A stretch of DNA of 64,000 nucleotides from Branchiostoma floridae (lineage: Eukaryota > Chordata > Leptocardii > Amphioxiformes > Branchiostomatidae). The notes below the pieces were generated by a model. That model made no database searches, was not told the DNA's origin, and worked only from the letters and a program-made list of their open reading frames with translations. The DNA is taken from NCBI RefSeq assembly GCF_000003815.2, contig NC_049990.1, positions 2,687,794 through 2,751,793 on the forward strand. The letters run 5' to 3'. Of the stretch, positions 20,751 to 32,140 are shown piece by piece. Both the position numbers and the translations under genes were made by a program. The stretch's first letter is position 1. Each line of letters begins with the position of its first letter.

Positions 20751-20889
20751 AACTTAAAACAATAATCACAAAACTAATAAAATGCTTCCATGATTTCAAT
20801 GGTCTTTTCTGTTATTTAGGAGCTCTGCATTTAGGATAAAAACAATAGGAAGGCATACATGTAGAAAACACACGTGCAGTCAAAATTGA

Positions 20890-21235
20890 TCCGAGTAACC
20901 TTCAGAAGACCTTCATGATCAGACCACCTGGCCACTGACGAACAGTAAGATATGTTTAAGTAACCACCTTTACTATAAAGACCAATTTACCATTACAGCC
21001 AAATCTGTATCCGTGACCACCTCTACATAAGGACAACCTGACGATTGATATGCAGTCAAACCTGTACTAGTGACCACCTCTACGTAAGGACTACCTGGTC
21101 ATTGATATACAGTCAAGCCTCAGGTACTAGTAAACACCTCTACATAAGAACCACATGGGCAATGATATAAAGCCAAACCTGTGCTAGTGACCATCTCTAT
21201 CAAGAACCACGTGGCCAATGATATACAGTCAAACC
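20890..21235 (+). repeat. Dispersed ~58-bp minisatellite, downstream of gene 2 (left part)
   Basis: The unit is GTCAAACCTGTACTAGTGACC then ACCTCTACATAAGGACCACCTGGCCATTGATATACA, several diverged copies. It is split by the hAT-like element at 21236-21658 and resumes to about 21845. Related arrays lie at 28600-28870, 30610-30860 and 50950-51150. Confidence 0.8.
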
Positions 21236-21658
21236 TAGCGGTGCGTACCTAAACTCAATTTCAGGTTCAGGTCCGGATTCAGGTCCAGCAGTTCAAATTC
21301 AGGACCAGAATTTAAGTCCGGACCTGAACCCATCATCGCATATTATGTGCATTTTTTTAGGGGGAGGGGGGTGCATTTAAAAGTGCATGTTAGCATGAAT
21401 TGAAATGCAATGTGAAAAATACATGAAAATGATAGACAGCCAGTGTAAACACGACCTGTTTTTTTGTCTTTTTCCAGTGTAAATTTGACTGTCTATGGAA
21501 GGTTTTAGATGGTTTACAACAAAAAAAGGGAATATAGGTGACAGATTGCTTTTGGCAAGTCCGGACTTGGCTCCGGACATTTAGGTTTTTTTTTTTTTAC
21601 TTGGACCTAAACATTTTTAGGTCCAATTCTAAGTCCGGGCTTTAGGTACGCACCACTA
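21236..21658 (+). mobile_element. Non-autonomous hAT-like element inside the minisatellite
   Basis: The ends are TAGCGGTGCGTACCTAAA and its inverse TTTAGGTACGCACCACTA. An 8-base target duplication, GTCAAACC, flanks it (21228-21235 and 21659-21666). The end sequence TAGNGGTG and the 8-base duplication fit the hAT superfamily. The interior has inverted AGGTCC blocks and no transposase. Confidence 0.78.
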
Positions 21659-21845
21659 GTCAAACCTGTACAAGTGACCACCTCTATTAAGAACCACATG
21701 GCCAATGACATACAGCCAAACCTGTACTAGTGACCACCTCGACATGAGAACCACATGGCCAATGATATAAAGCCAAACCAGTACTAATTGACAAAATCTG
21801 CATAAGAACCACATGTCCAATAATGTACAGAAAAACACGTGCCAG
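21659..21845 (+). repeat. Dispersed ~58-bp minisatellite, downstream of gene 2 (right part)
   Basis: This continues the array at 20890-21235 beyond the hAT-like insertion. Confidence 0.78.
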
Positions 21846-22038
21846 TATCATATTTGCATGTTGATCATTGACCGAATCATTTAGGATCGTGTCCGTCGTG
21901 GTCAGCTTTTTACTCTTTTTGCATCAGACTTCAAATGGTAAACTTCGCTTCTCCGAGTCAAGAATTACCTCACCACAGACAAAATCCTTCTTCCTACACA
22001 AAAACGTTGTACGCACTATATGGAATCCTACTGTCATC

Positions 22039-22230
22039 ACTGCCCCAAATGACTGTCTGCAACTTCTAGACCGCATTCTAAGACGAATTTGTTTGTATGG
22101 CCATTGGCAATCAGTTAGCATCTAAGCTCGACACTCTCTCCCACAGGTGGAACGTTGCATCCCTGTCCCTCTTTACCAGCACTTCCAAGGCTGAAAAACT
22201 GTGGAGAACAAAGAGTTTAACCATAATGCA
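22039..22230 (+). mobile_element. LINE ORF2 C-terminal fragment upstream of gene 3
   Basis: One frame gives APNDCLQLLDRILRRIC. The next frame gives IGNQLASKLDTLSHRWN then VASLSLF. Together these are the conserved C-terminal pattern of CR1/Jockey-type LINEs (LLDRIQRRAxRLIG...LxSLAHRRxVASLSLFYRYY). At least one frameshift separates the two. It is a degraded fragment. Confidence 0.68.
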
Positions 22231-22299
22231 AGACATGCGAGGTAACCAGATGATTATCTTCCGCCGATTTAATTTTTTGTCACCAGGTGCGTAAAATTA

Positions 22300-22870
22300 T
22301 TTGTGACTGTTATAACGTTATAAGCTCCATATTAATTATTACAGATGGGTCAAATGTCATCTAATAGGCCAGCGGGGTTACAAAAATGTTTTTGACAGCC
22401 TACATGGTGATTGGGCGCGTTGCCGACAAGTACATATTGGTCCGGAGGCCCCTTCCTGCCTTAACCTTTACCTCCACTTCCATGCTAGAACTTCTGAGAC
22501 ACTTAGACGCGTGTGGCAAGGGCCTGACGCATGTAGAAAAACATCAAATCATGACCTTTAAGAAACTACAGCGCCTCTCAGACATATCTGCCCATGGTCT
22601 CCCAACCCCCTACTCGCCAACACAGCGCAGACCTCGGTCGCTAGCAAAGGTTTTAATGTGAGCTCAAAAAAAATTCAAATGACATTTTAACAATAGGCTT
22701 AAAGTACATATAGTATAGTCAATAAAAAGCTTCGACCTATCCTTGACACTTGCCTGTAAGGACTTGTTTTGATGCGATAGCTGCTTCGTTTACGTCAACC
22801 AGCTTATATTTAGACTTTTATATTGACATTCATATCACCTTGTCCGATGAAATCTGTTCAAGTTCTCACG
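22300..22870 (+). other. Sequence upstream of the gene 3 promoter, unrecognised
   Basis: A short open stretch at about 22344-22558 reads RWVKCHLIGQRGYKN and more without a family I can name. Nearer the promoter, TATATTTAGAC and TTCATATCACC match blocks before genes 4 to 6. No gene is called. Confidence 0.4.
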
Positions 22871-22877
22871 CATTTTG

Positions 22878-22935
22878 TATATTAGGACTTGAGATCTTAT
22901 AATCCACATCCAGCAGCGCCAAGACGTCAAGACTG
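22878..22935 (+). promoter_or_regulatory. Gene 3 core promoter element and non-coding 5' exon
   Basis: TATATTAGGAC lies at 22878-22888, with donor ACTG|GTAAGTC at 22935/22936. The distance from element to donor is under 60 bases, so the exon must be very short if transcription starts about 30 bases downstream. The acceptor is TTTTCAG ending at 23309; 15 bases of 5' UTR precede the ATG. Confidence 0.68.
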
Positions 22936-23324
22936 GTAAGTCATATTTTCTATGCCCCATCATAGTAAAAATTTTGTTGTAGTGTTTTCGACGAGGCTAT
23001 GAAGAGACTGGACTGTCGAAAAAGTATCTATATTTCTTTTACAAGACAGCTGTCGCTGTTATGTTTATGAATTATTCAAGACAAATTCCCTGCATGATCT
23101 TTTGTCGCAAGCCTACCGAATGACTGACGAAAAAGAACCCTTACTATCAACGTTTAAATGGGTGATCAAATTGCTATATTTATTCTGATCCGAATAAATA
23201 ACGCTACATTTAACCGTATATTTCAAAGCAATGATATTAGGGTAGGGTGGGCGCTGAAATTAGAGAAGTAGAAGGGTACTAATAATGGCATGTTGTGGTC
23301 ACTTTTCAGCTCTTTGCATCAACC

Positions 23325-25966
23325 ATGGCTCCCTTCCTTCTGTTGTTCGTTGCCCTGGCAACGGGGTCCCCAGTGAAGAGGTACGTCCCTTAATTCCATG
23401 CCGCAATTTGCTATGATCTACCTTACAATTATAAGTTTTTTCTTTGGTACAACATATAGTTCGCCAGGGTACCATCTGGAAAAAAGTTCGCTCCGACGTT
23501 CATTATACACTATACACAGTCGCTTCTCTGTTTCCAGAAGCAAACATAGGGGCAAACTACTATCCTGATGGTACCCAGGCTAACATATAGTAACAAGAAT
23601 GGGAATTGCCCAACTGGTATAGAAGTGTTTCGACATATACATTAGTTGGGCACGAAGGAAAGATCGGAACGACCCATCTCATTTGAATCATTAAAAACTT
23701 CTGTACCACAATAGGCAATTACATTTTGGAGGCCGTTACGGGCCTCTGTTGTTCCGTTGCAAGGGCTCATAGCTGCAGTGTGTCAACAAATTTCTTAGTT
23801 GCATGTTGAAATTTTGAATCGTTGTTGAATCATCTAATGGTTCTCCATCTGTATCCGGGGGTGTATTTTTTTCCCCTATTCCAAATCTGGAGAGCTTCCT
23901 GAGCTCTCTAGGCTTTTAGATAGGATATGCATGAAAGAGGTCTTTGTCCCCTGTGCTTTGATTCCTTTTTAAATGTCGGATGCGAGGCACAAGAAAACAT
24001 ATGAACATCACAACTGTAAGAGTGTAATGTTCCTCCGACCCAACATAAAGTCGATACCAAGCCAACTTTTCGGTAGCGTCCTTCACGCCTTCCTCAGAGC
24101 TAGAGTAATACCGACTCGTTGTACTTCGCACCGCAGCAAAATGTCATTGTAGCGATAACGATAGTGTCGTGCGTGTCCTTAACGCGAACAAATTTCTAAA
24201 GAAAAGTCACCCGCTTTAAATTTTTTTCTTGACGTTTTTACATGCAGGCAGACAACCGGTGGGCTGGATGCTAATGGGGACGGACTGATCTCCTATGATG
24301 AAGTCTTCAACACCATGTCCCTGCACGAGGCTCTTGTCGCCCTGGACACAGACGGTAAACAAACTAGTGTATCTTATGGAGACAGTTTCCTTTTTATTTT
24401 CTGATCTCTATCTCTATCAAGGGTTTCATAAATGCTGTTTTGTTCTTTATACTGAATAATAGCAACAAATCATCGCTAGGGTTTGAAGTTGATATCCCAT
24501 CCACCACACTTGTGTTGTTGCTGTTTGTATTGCCTTCCAAGGCTCTACAGAATCCAAAGTCCAGAATTAGAATTCTTACTTTTCAAAATAGGCTATACAG
24601 AAATCTCACTTTGCGTTGGCTATCCTTTTTTGTAGCTTTTTTAAGCCTTCTTGAAATGAAAGCATTGTTCTTCTTTTACGTTTAGGCGACGGCTTCATCT
24701 ACCTGCCGCAGATCATCGGACTGTGGGGGGTAGGAGACAAGTTTTACGAACTGAACGTTGACGGCGACGATCACCTCACCTTCCGGGAGATCGAAAATCA
24801 AATGAGCCTGCGGGACTTCTTCAATGAGTTCGACTTCAACAGTAAGGTTTAACTTTAAACTCCGCCAAGCTATCTGAATTTTGGACACCTTTTGGATTAC
24901 AGATACTGCATTTTATTTAGTACATCTTATCTATGTATCTATTCAATTATATTGGCCTGTCCATAACATAATATGAATCAAGTGAATCAAGACTAAATTT
25001 GTATATGTTAACACAAGAACAGTGAAAAGACAGAATTCTGGAAACCATTGCGGACCAGATTCGAGTACGCAGCTCGACATCGTCATGATGATGATGGTGA
25101 TATGCAACATTTCTGGTCTTCAATGTAGTAAAATATAGGCACCTGTCATCATTGGTATTCTAATTTTCTTTAACAGTCTTAACTAGACAATATCTTGCTT
25201 GCCAGTATAATGTAAAACAGTAATTTTCAGCAGAAATAACATGTAAACGTTTGTCTGTTGTTTACATAAATACCCGACTGAAAAGGATAGTGGATACTTC
25301 CTGAAATACAAAAACGTTCCCAAAATCAATCAAATTGCTTGAAAACTGTTACGATGGGTATAAATACCGGGTCTCCCCATTTGTTTGTTTGTTGTTTAGT
25401 ATACATAAGTACAGAGTGCGTCTAGAGAAAGGTAATGCATACTTCCTGAAACATCAGACGCGGTCTCACCATTTACAAACTGATCTATGTCTATCATTGA
25501 AGGAGGCGGGGGGAGGGGGCAGATGATCTACGCAAGCCTGGCCTAGTCTCGTATTCTCTCACGAGATCGAGACTAGACTATTCTCCGCGTCCAAGATATA
25601 CTGATAGACATCGAAAATTTGGAGGTACGTTCTCTACCTTTCATAGATGTGCGAAGAAAATTGATAGTAACTGATCTACATGTATGTCTGCAGATAACGG
25701 GACTCTGGATGCTGCTGAGGCTTACCAGATGAACTTCATCTACGACACCATCAACAACCCGACGTTTGGAAACCCCCTGGATGCCAACGGAGACGGAAAA
25801 CTGTCCGTGCTCGAAGTCCAGTCGATGAACTATGACGAGGTTTTGGTAGCTTTGGACGCTGACGGTAAGGAAAAAAAGAGAGTCTCCATGATGTATGCCA
25901 GACCGATTTGATTTGTCTCTACATGTAATGTAGTGATGTTCAGCATTTCCAATGTATCTAGTGAGT

Positions 25967-26020
<54 letters not shown>

Positions 26021-26203
26021 TAGATTCAGATGTTGATTGTATCAGCTGTAGCCGAGCCATTAGAGTACCCTAAGACATTTAAGTTTTCATGGGCTAGTTG
26101 TCGTATCGGTACCCTCGGAGCGGGCAAATTCATTAATGATTTTGAATATTATAGTAGAAGATCTGCAGTGTATATTTAGATGTGATAGTCATTCTGGTAT
26201 GGT

Positions 26204-26249
<46 letters not shown>

Positions 26250-27759
26250 TGCTGATTTGATCGTGGCTTTGTGTTCTGTATGATTGTTACCTCAATAAGC
26301 TAACGGTTACAAGGATCTAGGATCTTCTAATCTTTTGCTATTGACTTTCACGTTTGGGATATCGTCTCCACTGGTATATCTTTTAGAAACAAACATTTTG
26401 TGAACTTCTGGCACATTCTGCAGGCGACATGTTGCTGACTCACGATGAGCTGATGGTCCTGTTTGGCGGTCTAACCGCGGAGTTTATCCATGACCAGGAG
26501 GGGCGCGACCACGACGGGGTGTTGGACTTTCAAGAAGCCGAAGCTCACCACATGGACGTGGAAAAGGTCTTCGAGATACTCGATCTAGACGGTATGCTTA
26601 CGAGCGTTTTCACAGATTATCAGAGATCTCCCGGTGGTAGAATCGTTGGTTACCCATACCCACATTCCTGTNNNNNNNNNNNNNNNNNNNNNNNNNNNNN
26701 NNNNNNNNNNNNNNNNNNNNNNNNNNNNNNNNNNNNNNNNNNNNNNNNNNNNNNNNNNNNNNNNNNNNNNNNNNNNNNNNNNNNNNNNNNNNNNNNNNNN
26801 NNNNNNNNNNNNNNNNNNNNNNNNNNNNNNNNNNNNNNNNNNNNNNNNNNNNNNNNNNNNNNNNNNNNNNNNNNNNNNNNNNNNNNNNNNNNNNNNNNNN
26901 NNNNNNNNNNNNNNNNNNNNNNNNNNNNNNNNNNNNNNNNNNNNNNNNNNNNNNNNNNNNNNNNNNNNNNNNNNNNNNNNNNNNNNNNNNNNNNNNNNNN
27001 NNNNNNNNNNNNNNNNNNNNNNNNNNNNNNNNNNNNNNNNNNNNNNNNNNNNNNNNNNNNNNNNNNNNNNNNNNNNNNNNNNNNNNNNNNNNNNNNNNNN
27101 NNNNNNNNNNNNNNNNNNNNNNNNNNAATGTCCTAGTCTCGTGAGATCGCGAGTCTAGCTTCGAGACATGCCGTGTGAATGTGTGACTCTGTGTGTGTGT
27201 CCAGGGTCCGGGGGTGTACTTGCGTGGAGGTATGGGTTTTACGTGTTTTCAAGGTTCACTGATCGACGGATATTCTTAAATTGTGTTGTACAGGTATTTA
27301 TGATGTCTACTTGCAGCTAACCTATATACCCTATACAACCTTTATAACTGTAAAAAAAAGGAGAAAATATAGAGACAACAAAAAAACAAGAATCACCAAA
27401 AATAGTTACTCAAGCAACTGGATATGATTTTGAAACGTTCGCCCGTTTCAAAACCATATCCAGTTGCTTGAGTAACTGTTTTTGGCGTATCTTATTACCT
27501 GGATGTCTAACCTACATCGACGTAAAAACAAAAATCAGTTATTAGCATGAAAGTTCATCTATGTTGGTATATACACACTGGAATTAAATTATATAGGGAC
27601 TTACCCCTCTAAATTTTCGGACGCACTTCGTCCAAAGAATCATTTATCTTTGGTGTTTAACTCCTCACAGAAAATAACTACCTAGAAAATGGGGAAGGAG
27701 CCGGATTCTACACCATATGGGAAGTCCACTTGAATTCCGCCAACTCCGCCACAGCCTAA
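23325..27759 (+). CDS. Gene 3: secreted octa-EF-hand protein, six coding exons
   Basis: Coding exons: 23325-23380, 24248-24354, 24686-24841, 25694-25864, 26424-26591, 27671-27759. They give 248 codons plus TAA. Signal peptide MAPFLLLFVALATGS, then PVKR. Relative to genes 1 and 2, exon 2 has one extra codon (QTTGGL), exon 4 one fewer and exon 5 one more, all frame-preserving. Loop 4 is DFNNNGTLDAAE; exon 3 ends in A instead of G before the donor, changing only loop position 4. In loop 7 the extra codon places Gly at loop position 1 (GRDHDGVLDFQE), so that hand may bind calcium weakly. Loop 2 ends in Gln. No cysteine. An assembly gap of 455 N lies in intron 5 and does not touch coding sequence. 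The function is inferred from the EF-hands only. Confidence 0.86.
23463..23580 (+). mobile_element. Small foldback MITE in intron 1 of gene 3
   Basis: GCCAGGGTACCATCTGGA at the left pairs with TCCTGATGGTACCCAGGC at the right. The interior GTTCATTATACACTAT...CAGTCGCTTCTCTG is shared with 58255-58300. Confidence 0.65.
23990..24165 (-). repeat. Penelope-like terminal repeat fragment in intron 1 of gene 3
   Basis: The minus strand reads SSEEGVKDATEKLAWYRLY, of the kind I associate with the ends of Penelope-like elements. Related sequence occurs in intron 1 of genes 4 (near 32470) and 5 (near 39720). The family assignment is tentative. Confidence 0.4.
25519..25673 (+). mobile_element. MITE fragment just before exon 4 of gene 3
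   Basis: CCTAGTCTCG...CGAGACTAG and ATCGAAAATTTGGAGGTACG...AAATTGATAGTAACTG match the centre and right arm of the complete element at 34653-34885. The right end lies 20 bases before exon 4. Confidence 0.65.
25968..26022 (+). repeat. GA and GACA microsatellite
   Basis: (GA)n followed by (GACA)n in intron 4 of gene 3. A second (GA)n run lies at about 26209-26243. Confidence 0.9.
26672..27126. other. Assembly gap (455 N) in intron 5 of gene 3
   Basis: A run of N. It begins 80 bases after the end of exon 5; exon 6 lies well beyond it, so the coding sequence is unaffected. Confidence 0.99.
27404..27478 (+). repeat. Short near-perfect palindrome in intron 5 of gene 3
   Basis: AGTTACTCAAGCAACTGG...TTTTGAAACG pairs with CGTTTCAAAACC...GCTTGAGTAACT across a six-base loop. 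CCTGGATGTCTAACC follows, as in the repeats near 2340, 14370 and 34520. Confidence 0.8.
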
Positions 27760-28220
27760 GGTACTCTTTTATCTTTATAATTACAGTTATAGTGTAATAC
27801 TGCACATAAATTACACGCTATTCGTCTGGTAACGATGCGGGCAACCACAGCATACCCCAACATTAGTCCATTGCCTGCATTTTTCTAGCCCCCTTCACCG
27901 GCCTCCTTGTGGGCAGTTGGGGGGTGGAGGGGTTGGCGCCTATGCTTCAATTTTCTAAAGACTGTCTTGCTGTAAAACGAATAACACCACAACAATTCTG
28001 CAAGGCTACAATAGTGCTATACATAGGGAAAAAACTGATAGGTTTCCTTAAATTACATTATACATACATGAAAACTGATTCATACTCTATTGAGTTGAAG
28101 CATTATAATAATGCATTTCATTGTTGCTCAATCGTCTATATGTTACTCAATTATCTATATGCCGCAGGTATAGATTTAGACCCATAACATCATTTTTCCT
28201 TCTTTTTTTTTTCCGAACAG

Positions 28221-28295
28221 AAAAACCATCTGGCTACCCGACTGCAGATACCACCATCAGAAAGGCATGAATAGATTAAAACAATGAATATGAAC
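28221..28295 (+). other. Gene 3 3' UTR exon
   Basis: A polypyrimidine tract and CGAACAG acceptor end at 28220. ATTAAA at 28275-28280 is the only poly(A)-like signal close by. The stop exon ends TAAG|GTACTC at 27760/27761. Confidence 0.52.
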
Positions 28296-28599
28296 TACAA
28301 AGCTTGGATGGTATTAGTCTGCTTTTTTGTGTTCTCTACCTGCTTTTGTCTTAGACCTAAGTGTAACATAGCTCTGTCGATGAAACGGAACAGTTACCTT
28401 CCCCTGCTTTGTGGGACACGTTGCAATTTGCCTGCATAATGGCAGAGGTCGCACCAGTCCTTCGCGAAACGTTTCAACAGGTCAGAGTTCAAACTACGTG
28501 TACGTCGATTCACAAAAAGCACACGCATGTAGGATCTCCATGATTAAAGCCATCTCCTCCCCCCCCCCCTCTGGTTTCAATCTTAGATGGTTGGCCATT

Positions 28600-28870
28600 G
28601 CTATACAGTCAAACCTGCACCAGTGACCACCTTTACATAAGGAACACCTGACCATTGATATACAGTCCAACTTGTTCTAGTGACCACCTTTACATAAGGA
28701 CCACCCGGCCATTTATTTGGTCAAACATGTCAAGTGACCACCTCTACATAAGGACCACCTTGTCATTATTTGGTCAAACTTGTACCAGTGACCACCTCTA
28801 CATGAAGGCAACCTTTTTATTGTAATATAGTTAAACTTGTACAAATTACCACTTCTGCATAATAAACATT
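28600..28870 (+). repeat. Dispersed ~58-bp minisatellite, downstream of gene 3
   Basis: Copies of GTCAAACCTG...AGTGACCACCT...TACATAAGGA..CACCTG, increasingly diverged toward the right. Confidence 0.75.
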
Positions 28871-29142
28871 TTGTGGCCACTTTATGGTGGCTCTTTAGAT
28901 TTTTTACCAAATACTGAATTATTCCAAAGACGACGAGTTGCTGTCAAATTTGCTCACTCCAAGTTGTACAATGTGCGGAACAAAAATATAAGAGCTTACT
29001 TAAAAAAAAAAACTGTGTCCCCTCCCTCACTCCCAAAATGCAATCTTCTAACAGCAAAAAAACAGATGAACTATATTTGATATGAAAAAACGATGAGGGA
29101 AATGCGATGATGGAAAAAAGAGGTACACACGGGCAGACTCTC

Positions 29143-29147
<5 letters not shown>

Positions 29148-29190
<43 letters not shown>

Positions 29191-29210
29191 TGAGTGTGTG
29201 TGTGTGTCCA
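29148..29210 (+). repeat. GT/GA microsatellite
   Basis: (TG)n, then (GA)n, then (TG)n. Confidence 0.9.
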
Positions 29211-30217
29211 CTTTGCCAATTTCCCCTAATTATCACATTTTTATATGAATATCCGTTAATACCATTTATTTGCCATGCATGTTTGTTATGTATTTTTACT
29301 CCTCTCCCCCGGCTTCGCCGATTGTGCAAATAAAGTACAATGTTCAGGGCACAACTAATTTTAGCAATCATATCAGTATTTTGCTGAGTTAAGCGGAACA
29401 GGAACAAACAAAAAAGGCCTTCGCTGAGTTGGGGCGGGCCGCCGGCAGGCTAATATTTACATATCCTGAGGCCCTCTCTCTTTCCCGGCCTTCACCCACA
29501 TATAAAATGAGTTCTGAGACCTCATACCTTTGTCAAATTATGTCATCCGTTACAGCCCAGAAATATTTATTTCACATACAAAAAAAAAATTAAGAGTTCC
29601 CATGTCAACACTTTTCTGGCAAGGGAATTTCGGCACCTTCGGTTAGTGACCCATATTCATGGTTAGCGTTGGTGGTCAACCTTAATATATAGCATTATAA
29701 AGGTATAGATAATCTTTCCACTGATGTTCTAACAGTACTAAAATCAAGCCTTTCTTTTTATCAAAATACAGCCTTCCTGACTTGGTATTTGCATTTTTAA
29801 GAAACTTTCTACAAACAATCACAAATAGATTAGGATATATACTAAAACAAATCGAGACTAATTCAACGAATTAGAGTATAGCCCAACAATTTGAAGGATA
29901 TATACTCCACTTGAAGGAGTATACTCTACATGAAGTATGTGCACATAACACCAAAAAAATCCTGAAATCACAAACGATGAGAACCACATCCTGGAAAAAA
30001 AAAAAGAAACCTGAAAAATATGCACTGTGTTGATCAATTTTTCACATACGAATTCGAAAACATGGCTACCTTTTTTTGTTAAATCATATAAATGCGTGTT
30101 CCTTTACAAGCATTCCTCCCTATTTTTTGTTAATTTCATGTTGCAGATATGTACGTTAATGTCATGTTTCAGACGTGTATTTGGAGCCCTGATGTAGCTA
30201 ACATCTTATCCCTACAG

Positions 30218-30290
30218 CCGAATTGAGTTGGAGCTCCGCTGCTTTTCATCGGTTAAAGAGCCAAATGAATGCGGAAATAAAATTTCACTT
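30218..30290 (+). pseudogene. Orphan 3' UTR exon between genes 3 and 4
   Basis: TCCCTACAG (ending 30217) followed by CCGA, GCGGAAATAAAAT and AATAAA (30276-30281) resembles the 3' UTR exon of gene 4. It lies 2 kb downstream of the gene 3 3' exon, with no EF-hand exon of its own. Downstream sequence also repeats that after gene 3 (TTGCAATTTGCCT, AACAGGTCAGAGTTCAA). It is either an alternative last exon of gene 3 or the remnant of a lost paralogue. Confidence 0.5.
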
Positions 30291-30609
30291 GCACTAGCAA
30301 TGCACTTAATAAATTGCTTCAATAAACTTAATCTCCTTTTCTGTGCTTTTTTTAAATTTTGTCTCGCACTTTGTCTTAGTTTTATTCCAGTCTAACATAC
30401 ATGTATGTACAAGAAACAGAAGCGTCTCATTGGCTTGTTGCAATTTGCCTAAACATTGGCAGGGGGCGCAACTACGTTTATCCAGTGCGAAACCGCCTGA
30501 ACAGGTCAGAGTTCAATTTAGAGTACCTCTCATTGCAACAGGCAGGGGTCTTCGTACTTGGACACAAACAATGCTGTACATATATGGAAAATGAGTGGAA
30601 AAAAACTAC

Positions 30610-30860
30610 AGACAGACTTGAACAAGTGACCACTTCTACTTGAGGACCATCTGGCCATTCTTATAAAGTCAAACTGTGACCACCTCTACATAAGGACCAC
30701 CTGGCCATTGATATACAGCCAACCCTCTACTACTGACCACTTCTACATAAAGACCACCTGACCATTATCATATACGGTCAAACCTGCACTAGTGACCACT
30801 TCTACATAAGGACCACCTGGCCATTGAACTACAGTCGAACCTGTACTACTGGCCACCAAG
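30610..30860 (+). repeat. Dispersed ~58-bp minisatellite, after the orphan 3' exon
   Basis: Same unit as at 28600, about four to five copies. Confidence 0.75.
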
Positions 30861-31304
30861 TGATAGCTAAAATACACATGGCATCATTTTATGGCGTCAT
30901 TTTGACGTCGTTGTGGTAGCTTTTAACAACAGAAGTCTTAGAAGACTTAGATATTAGCGGGTAAGAAACCCTTCATTGCTGACTTTTGTGTGATATTTTA
31001 GGTATAATGGGAATTCCCCGTTTAGCCATAAAATTTCAGAATGATATCAAAACGTCAGGAATTTTAAAACTTTACGAGCACATAAATTACTTTAGGGGGC
31101 CGAATGAGCCTACCTCACAACACAGGGTAATCCAAAAAAGCCTAGTCTGGACAGGGTTAACAGGTTGCGAAACATGTGGCCTTCGTATTACACATGTGCT
31201 GATACGTCAGTAACTAACCCACGGCCTTGGCTATCGGAACAATAAAGATACGTATGTTGCTTGTATACACATATGGCGATTATAATTAGCAGTTACGGAG
31301 ATTA

Positions 31305-31390
31305 TAATTAGACTGTATATTGACATGTATATCAATGTGTGTTTTAAACCTGTTCATCTTCCCATACGCCTTCTATATTAGGAAAACCTG
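31305..31390 (+). repeat. Duplicated upstream copy of the gene 4 promoter region
   Basis: CTATATTAGGA at 31373-31383 is preceded by a stretch sharing TATATTGACATG-like sequence, ATCAATGTGT and TGTTCATC with the stretch before the real promoter (31430-31500). The two copies are about 117 bases apart. No convincing donor follows the upstream copy, so it is probably a decayed or alternative promoter. Confidence 0.6.
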
Positions 31391-31489
31391 TTGCTTGTAT
31401 ACCGTTCAGAGAACTACATATCGAGACGATCATATTGACATGAACATCACATCAATTTGTGTTGTAAACATGCTCATCCTCCTATCTTG

Positions 31490-31564
31490 TATATTAGGAC
31501 CTAAAATCATAGGATCGATCACTTCAATCCAAAACCTTCTTGATCAAGACTGGTACTGAGTGTG
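31490..31564 (+). promoter_or_regulatory. Gene 4 core promoter element and non-coding 5' exon
   Basis: TATATTAGGAC lies at 31490-31500. The best donor is GTG|GTAAGT at 31564/31565; a weaker GTACTG donor lies 14 bases upstream, at the place used in gene 3. The acceptor before the ATG exon is TTTCAG ending at 32125. Confidence 0.66.
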
Positions 31565-32140
31565 GTAAGTTGTTTCCTTTTTTTACTTGGTTTAGAAACC
31601 TCCCTTCCTTCTGCTCTTCTTTTCCCTTGTGAGTTGTTCTTTGCATTTTTAATTGGTCTAGAAACAATACCCTGCCTATTGTCAGTCTCCTGAAGGAAAA
31701 CTGAAAGTGTGTTGAAGAATGCGATCTGTTCTTGTATTTATTTCATATGTTGTATCTACGTATACTACTAATGTGAAGGAAACACTGTACAAAATTGCAA
31801 TCAAGCCTTTGGGCTGCAAACTTCTTAAAAAATGTAATAAACCATGATGGCGTTTTCCCCTCAATTTGCTGTTGTAAACCAGTATGACAAACTTACTGAG
31901 CTCGTGCGATCTACTTGTCATTGATGGTTACATTACTGTCTCTCACTGCTTCATTTTAAATTTTAAGGACGCTAACTCTATGTTATAACAGGGACATCTG
32001 TTTCGTATTTTTCTTTTCATTGTGGTCTTAGGATGACAAGAATTATAGACGCTGACGGTTACTTTTTAGGTTTGTAATGTCTGTATGTTTTACTCTAACC
32101 ATGTTTCGTGATGGTCACTTTTCAGCTGTTTGAATCAACC

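Larger units (their letters stand above)
28300..30200. other. Downstream region of gene 3, first copy of duplicated flank
   Basis: TTGCAATTTGCCTGCATAATGG and AACAGGTCAGAGTTCAAAC near 28420-28500 recur at 30440-30510 after the orphan 3' exon. The minisatellite at 28600-28870, a GT run at 29148-29210 and unremarkable AT-rich DNA fill the rest. No gene seen. Confidence 0.5.

Noticed and set aside
26429-27158. Long frames running through the first N block
   Set aside because: The reading is through undefined bases; the real exon ends at 26591.
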